A stretch of 33,730 nt of DNA, from positions 1 to 33,730 of the forward strand of contig JAHHIC010000005.1 of assembly GCA_019359035.1 (NCBI GenBank), written 5' to 3'. Source of the stretch: Scytonematopsis contorta HA4267-MV1 (GTDB taxonomy: Bacteria; Cyanobacteriota; Cyanobacteriia; Cyanobacteriales; Nostocaceae). The first letter of the stretch is position 1; every line of letters starts with the position of its first letter. Both the position numbers and the translations under genes were made by a program. A model generated the notes under the pieces. It had not been told where the DNA came from and made no database searches. It worked only from the letters and a program-made list of their open reading frames with translations. Of this stretch, positions 32,802 through 33,730 are shown in pieces.

Positions 32802-33625
32802 GCAGTTAAAACTCCACTCCAAGAACGAACAGAACGTTCAAACAAATCTTTGACCCCAGATTCAGTATTTCCAGACCATGTAAGCTGAACCCCAAAACCT
32901 AAATCCATTTCATCTGCACGCACTGGGGAATCTTGCTTGTCTGGTTTAGGAAATCCATATTTTTTTGCTTCATCTGCCGATAAAAACTCACCTGCTCCAA
33001 GCAGAAAAGTCCAATCCCATTCTCCAGCATGTCCTAACTGACGAATTTTTTTGCCTTCGTTATCCAGCGTGCATCCAGGATATTGCACAACAGCACTATT
33101 ATATTCAACCCGAACAGTACCCAAACCACGAGATTTTCCGAACCCTAACCCAAACCAGCCATCATTTAAATCTCGCAACACTAACCCAATTAAACCAAGT
33201 TGTGCCAAAGTAAAATTCTTCAGGTGGATTTTGGTTCTAAATTCTCCCGCAGTACAAACTTGGTAGTTGAAAAGTCCTCCAGGTATAACTGAACCAAATA
33301 CCCGGTCAATTGCCACACCATTGCGTTCTTCCAGTCTTAGTTGTTTAGTCTCAACAGGATGTGCGTCCTCAATGCGAACACGGCTAGCAATCGATGTATT
33401 TCCAAACATTTGGTCAGTAAAGGAAGATTTTTTATATCTATTGAAACCGTCTAAATTTTTATCCAAATAATCCCCTTTCAAAGGGTCATTTGCCCATAGA
33501 TTCTTGTTATTACTTGTGTCATTATTGGGATTAGTATCGCTTCCCACAGTGCGAACAATACGTTCAGCATGAGCGCGAATAGCACCTTTAAGACTGCTAC
33601 CAGGGAGATACAGCACTTCCGGCTG
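32798..33625 (-). pseudogene. Type III Cas7-family RAMP gene cut by an insertion
   Basis: The preserved part reads QPEVLYLPGSSLKGAIRAHA at its new N-terminus, then FGNTSIASRVRIEDAHPVET and GLGFGKSRGLGTVRVEY at the C-terminal glycine-rich loop. Family members have some 40 residues before LPGSSLKG. Here an in-frame TAA (33626-33628) occurs immediately upstream, where the IS630-like element begins. Translation could restart at GTG 33616 but would lack the first RRM strand and the catalytic-loop Asp region. The rest of the operon (cas10 and so on), if any, would lie beyond the element. Confidence 0.85.
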
Positions 33626-33626
33626 T

Positions 33627-33730
33627 TATGAGGTACACTAAGGATACAAATATTATCTTCTTATGAAAGCATATTCAATAGACCTACGAGAAAAAATAGT
33701 TTTAGCACATATTCAGGAGAAAATATCAAT
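33627..33730 (+). mobile_element. Left end of an IS630-family insertion sequence
   Basis: The cas7 frame breaks at TA (33627-33628), the target dinucleotide duplicated by IS630/Tc1 elements. A transposase start follows 35 bases later. The terminal inverted repeat cannot be confirmed because the other end is outside the window. Confidence 0.75.
33663..33730 (+). CDS. IS630-family transposase, N-terminus only
   Basis: The frame MKAYSIDLREKIVLAHIQEK IS continues past the window end. This is the usual opening of cyanobacterial IS630 transposases: the first helix of the DNA-binding domain, with the DDE catalytic domain expected downstream. It transcribes away from the interrupted cas7 gene. Confidence 0.85.
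   Translation, partial: MKAYSIDLREKIVLAHIQEKIS

Noticed and set aside
1-33730. Self-targeting spacers, anti-CRISPR or tRNA genes
   Set aside because: I saw no spacer match to genes of the window and no tRNA-like cloverleaf by eye; an exhaustive search could not be done here.

Overview
The window looks like chromosomal DNA of a filamentous, Nostocales-like cyanobacterium. The reasons are heptanucleotide tandem repeats, many interspersed palindromic repeats, Rpn-type and Uma2 nucleases, degraded toxin-antitoxin genes, and CRISPR repeats ending in ACTGAAAC on the transcribed strand. This is inferred from sequence character only; no search was run.

Layout. Positions 1-1335 hold broken genes (an Rpn-family fragment, a HicA-like gene, recombined small ORFs). 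CRISPR array 1 (1436-2654), its leader (2655-2872) and a leftward type I operon follow; in transcription order the operon is cas8, cas7, cas5, cas6, cas4, cas1, cas2 (10017 down to 2873). A secreted protein gene (10669-11079) precedes array 2 (11352-18706, about 101 repeats). Leader 2 runs straight into a fossil cas2 end. Positions 18982-21493 hold repeats, a small double-glycine peptide, an Rpn-like nuclease and another cas2 fossil. Then comes a leftward operon of csx3, csx3-ATPase and cas3 (25608 down to 21494), divergent from a WYL-domain regulator (25727-27157). Array 3 (27463-27936, 7 repeats) with leader 3 follows, with a paired palindromic element and fossil repeats on its older side. 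Positions 28197-30327 hold a Uma2 nuclease, a decayed HigBA-like module and coiled-coil genes. The right end is part of a type III-D-like operon (two Cas7/RAMP genes, csx19, an unrecognised gene) broken at 33.63 kb by an IS630-family element.

How it may work together. The three arrays share one repeat family and one ~218-bp leader, so a single Cas6 and one Cas1-Cas2-Cas4 set can plausibly serve all of them. The type I operon has no nuclease-helicase of its own. The only cas3 sits 11 kb away, co-transcribed with csx3 genes whose family is linked to cyclic-oligoadenylate signalling of type III systems. The type III locus here is visibly damaged. The most unusual unit is the csx3 / csx3-ATPase / cas3 / WYL cluster; the clearest structural story is the leader plus cas2-tail duplication that apparently created arrays 2 and 3.
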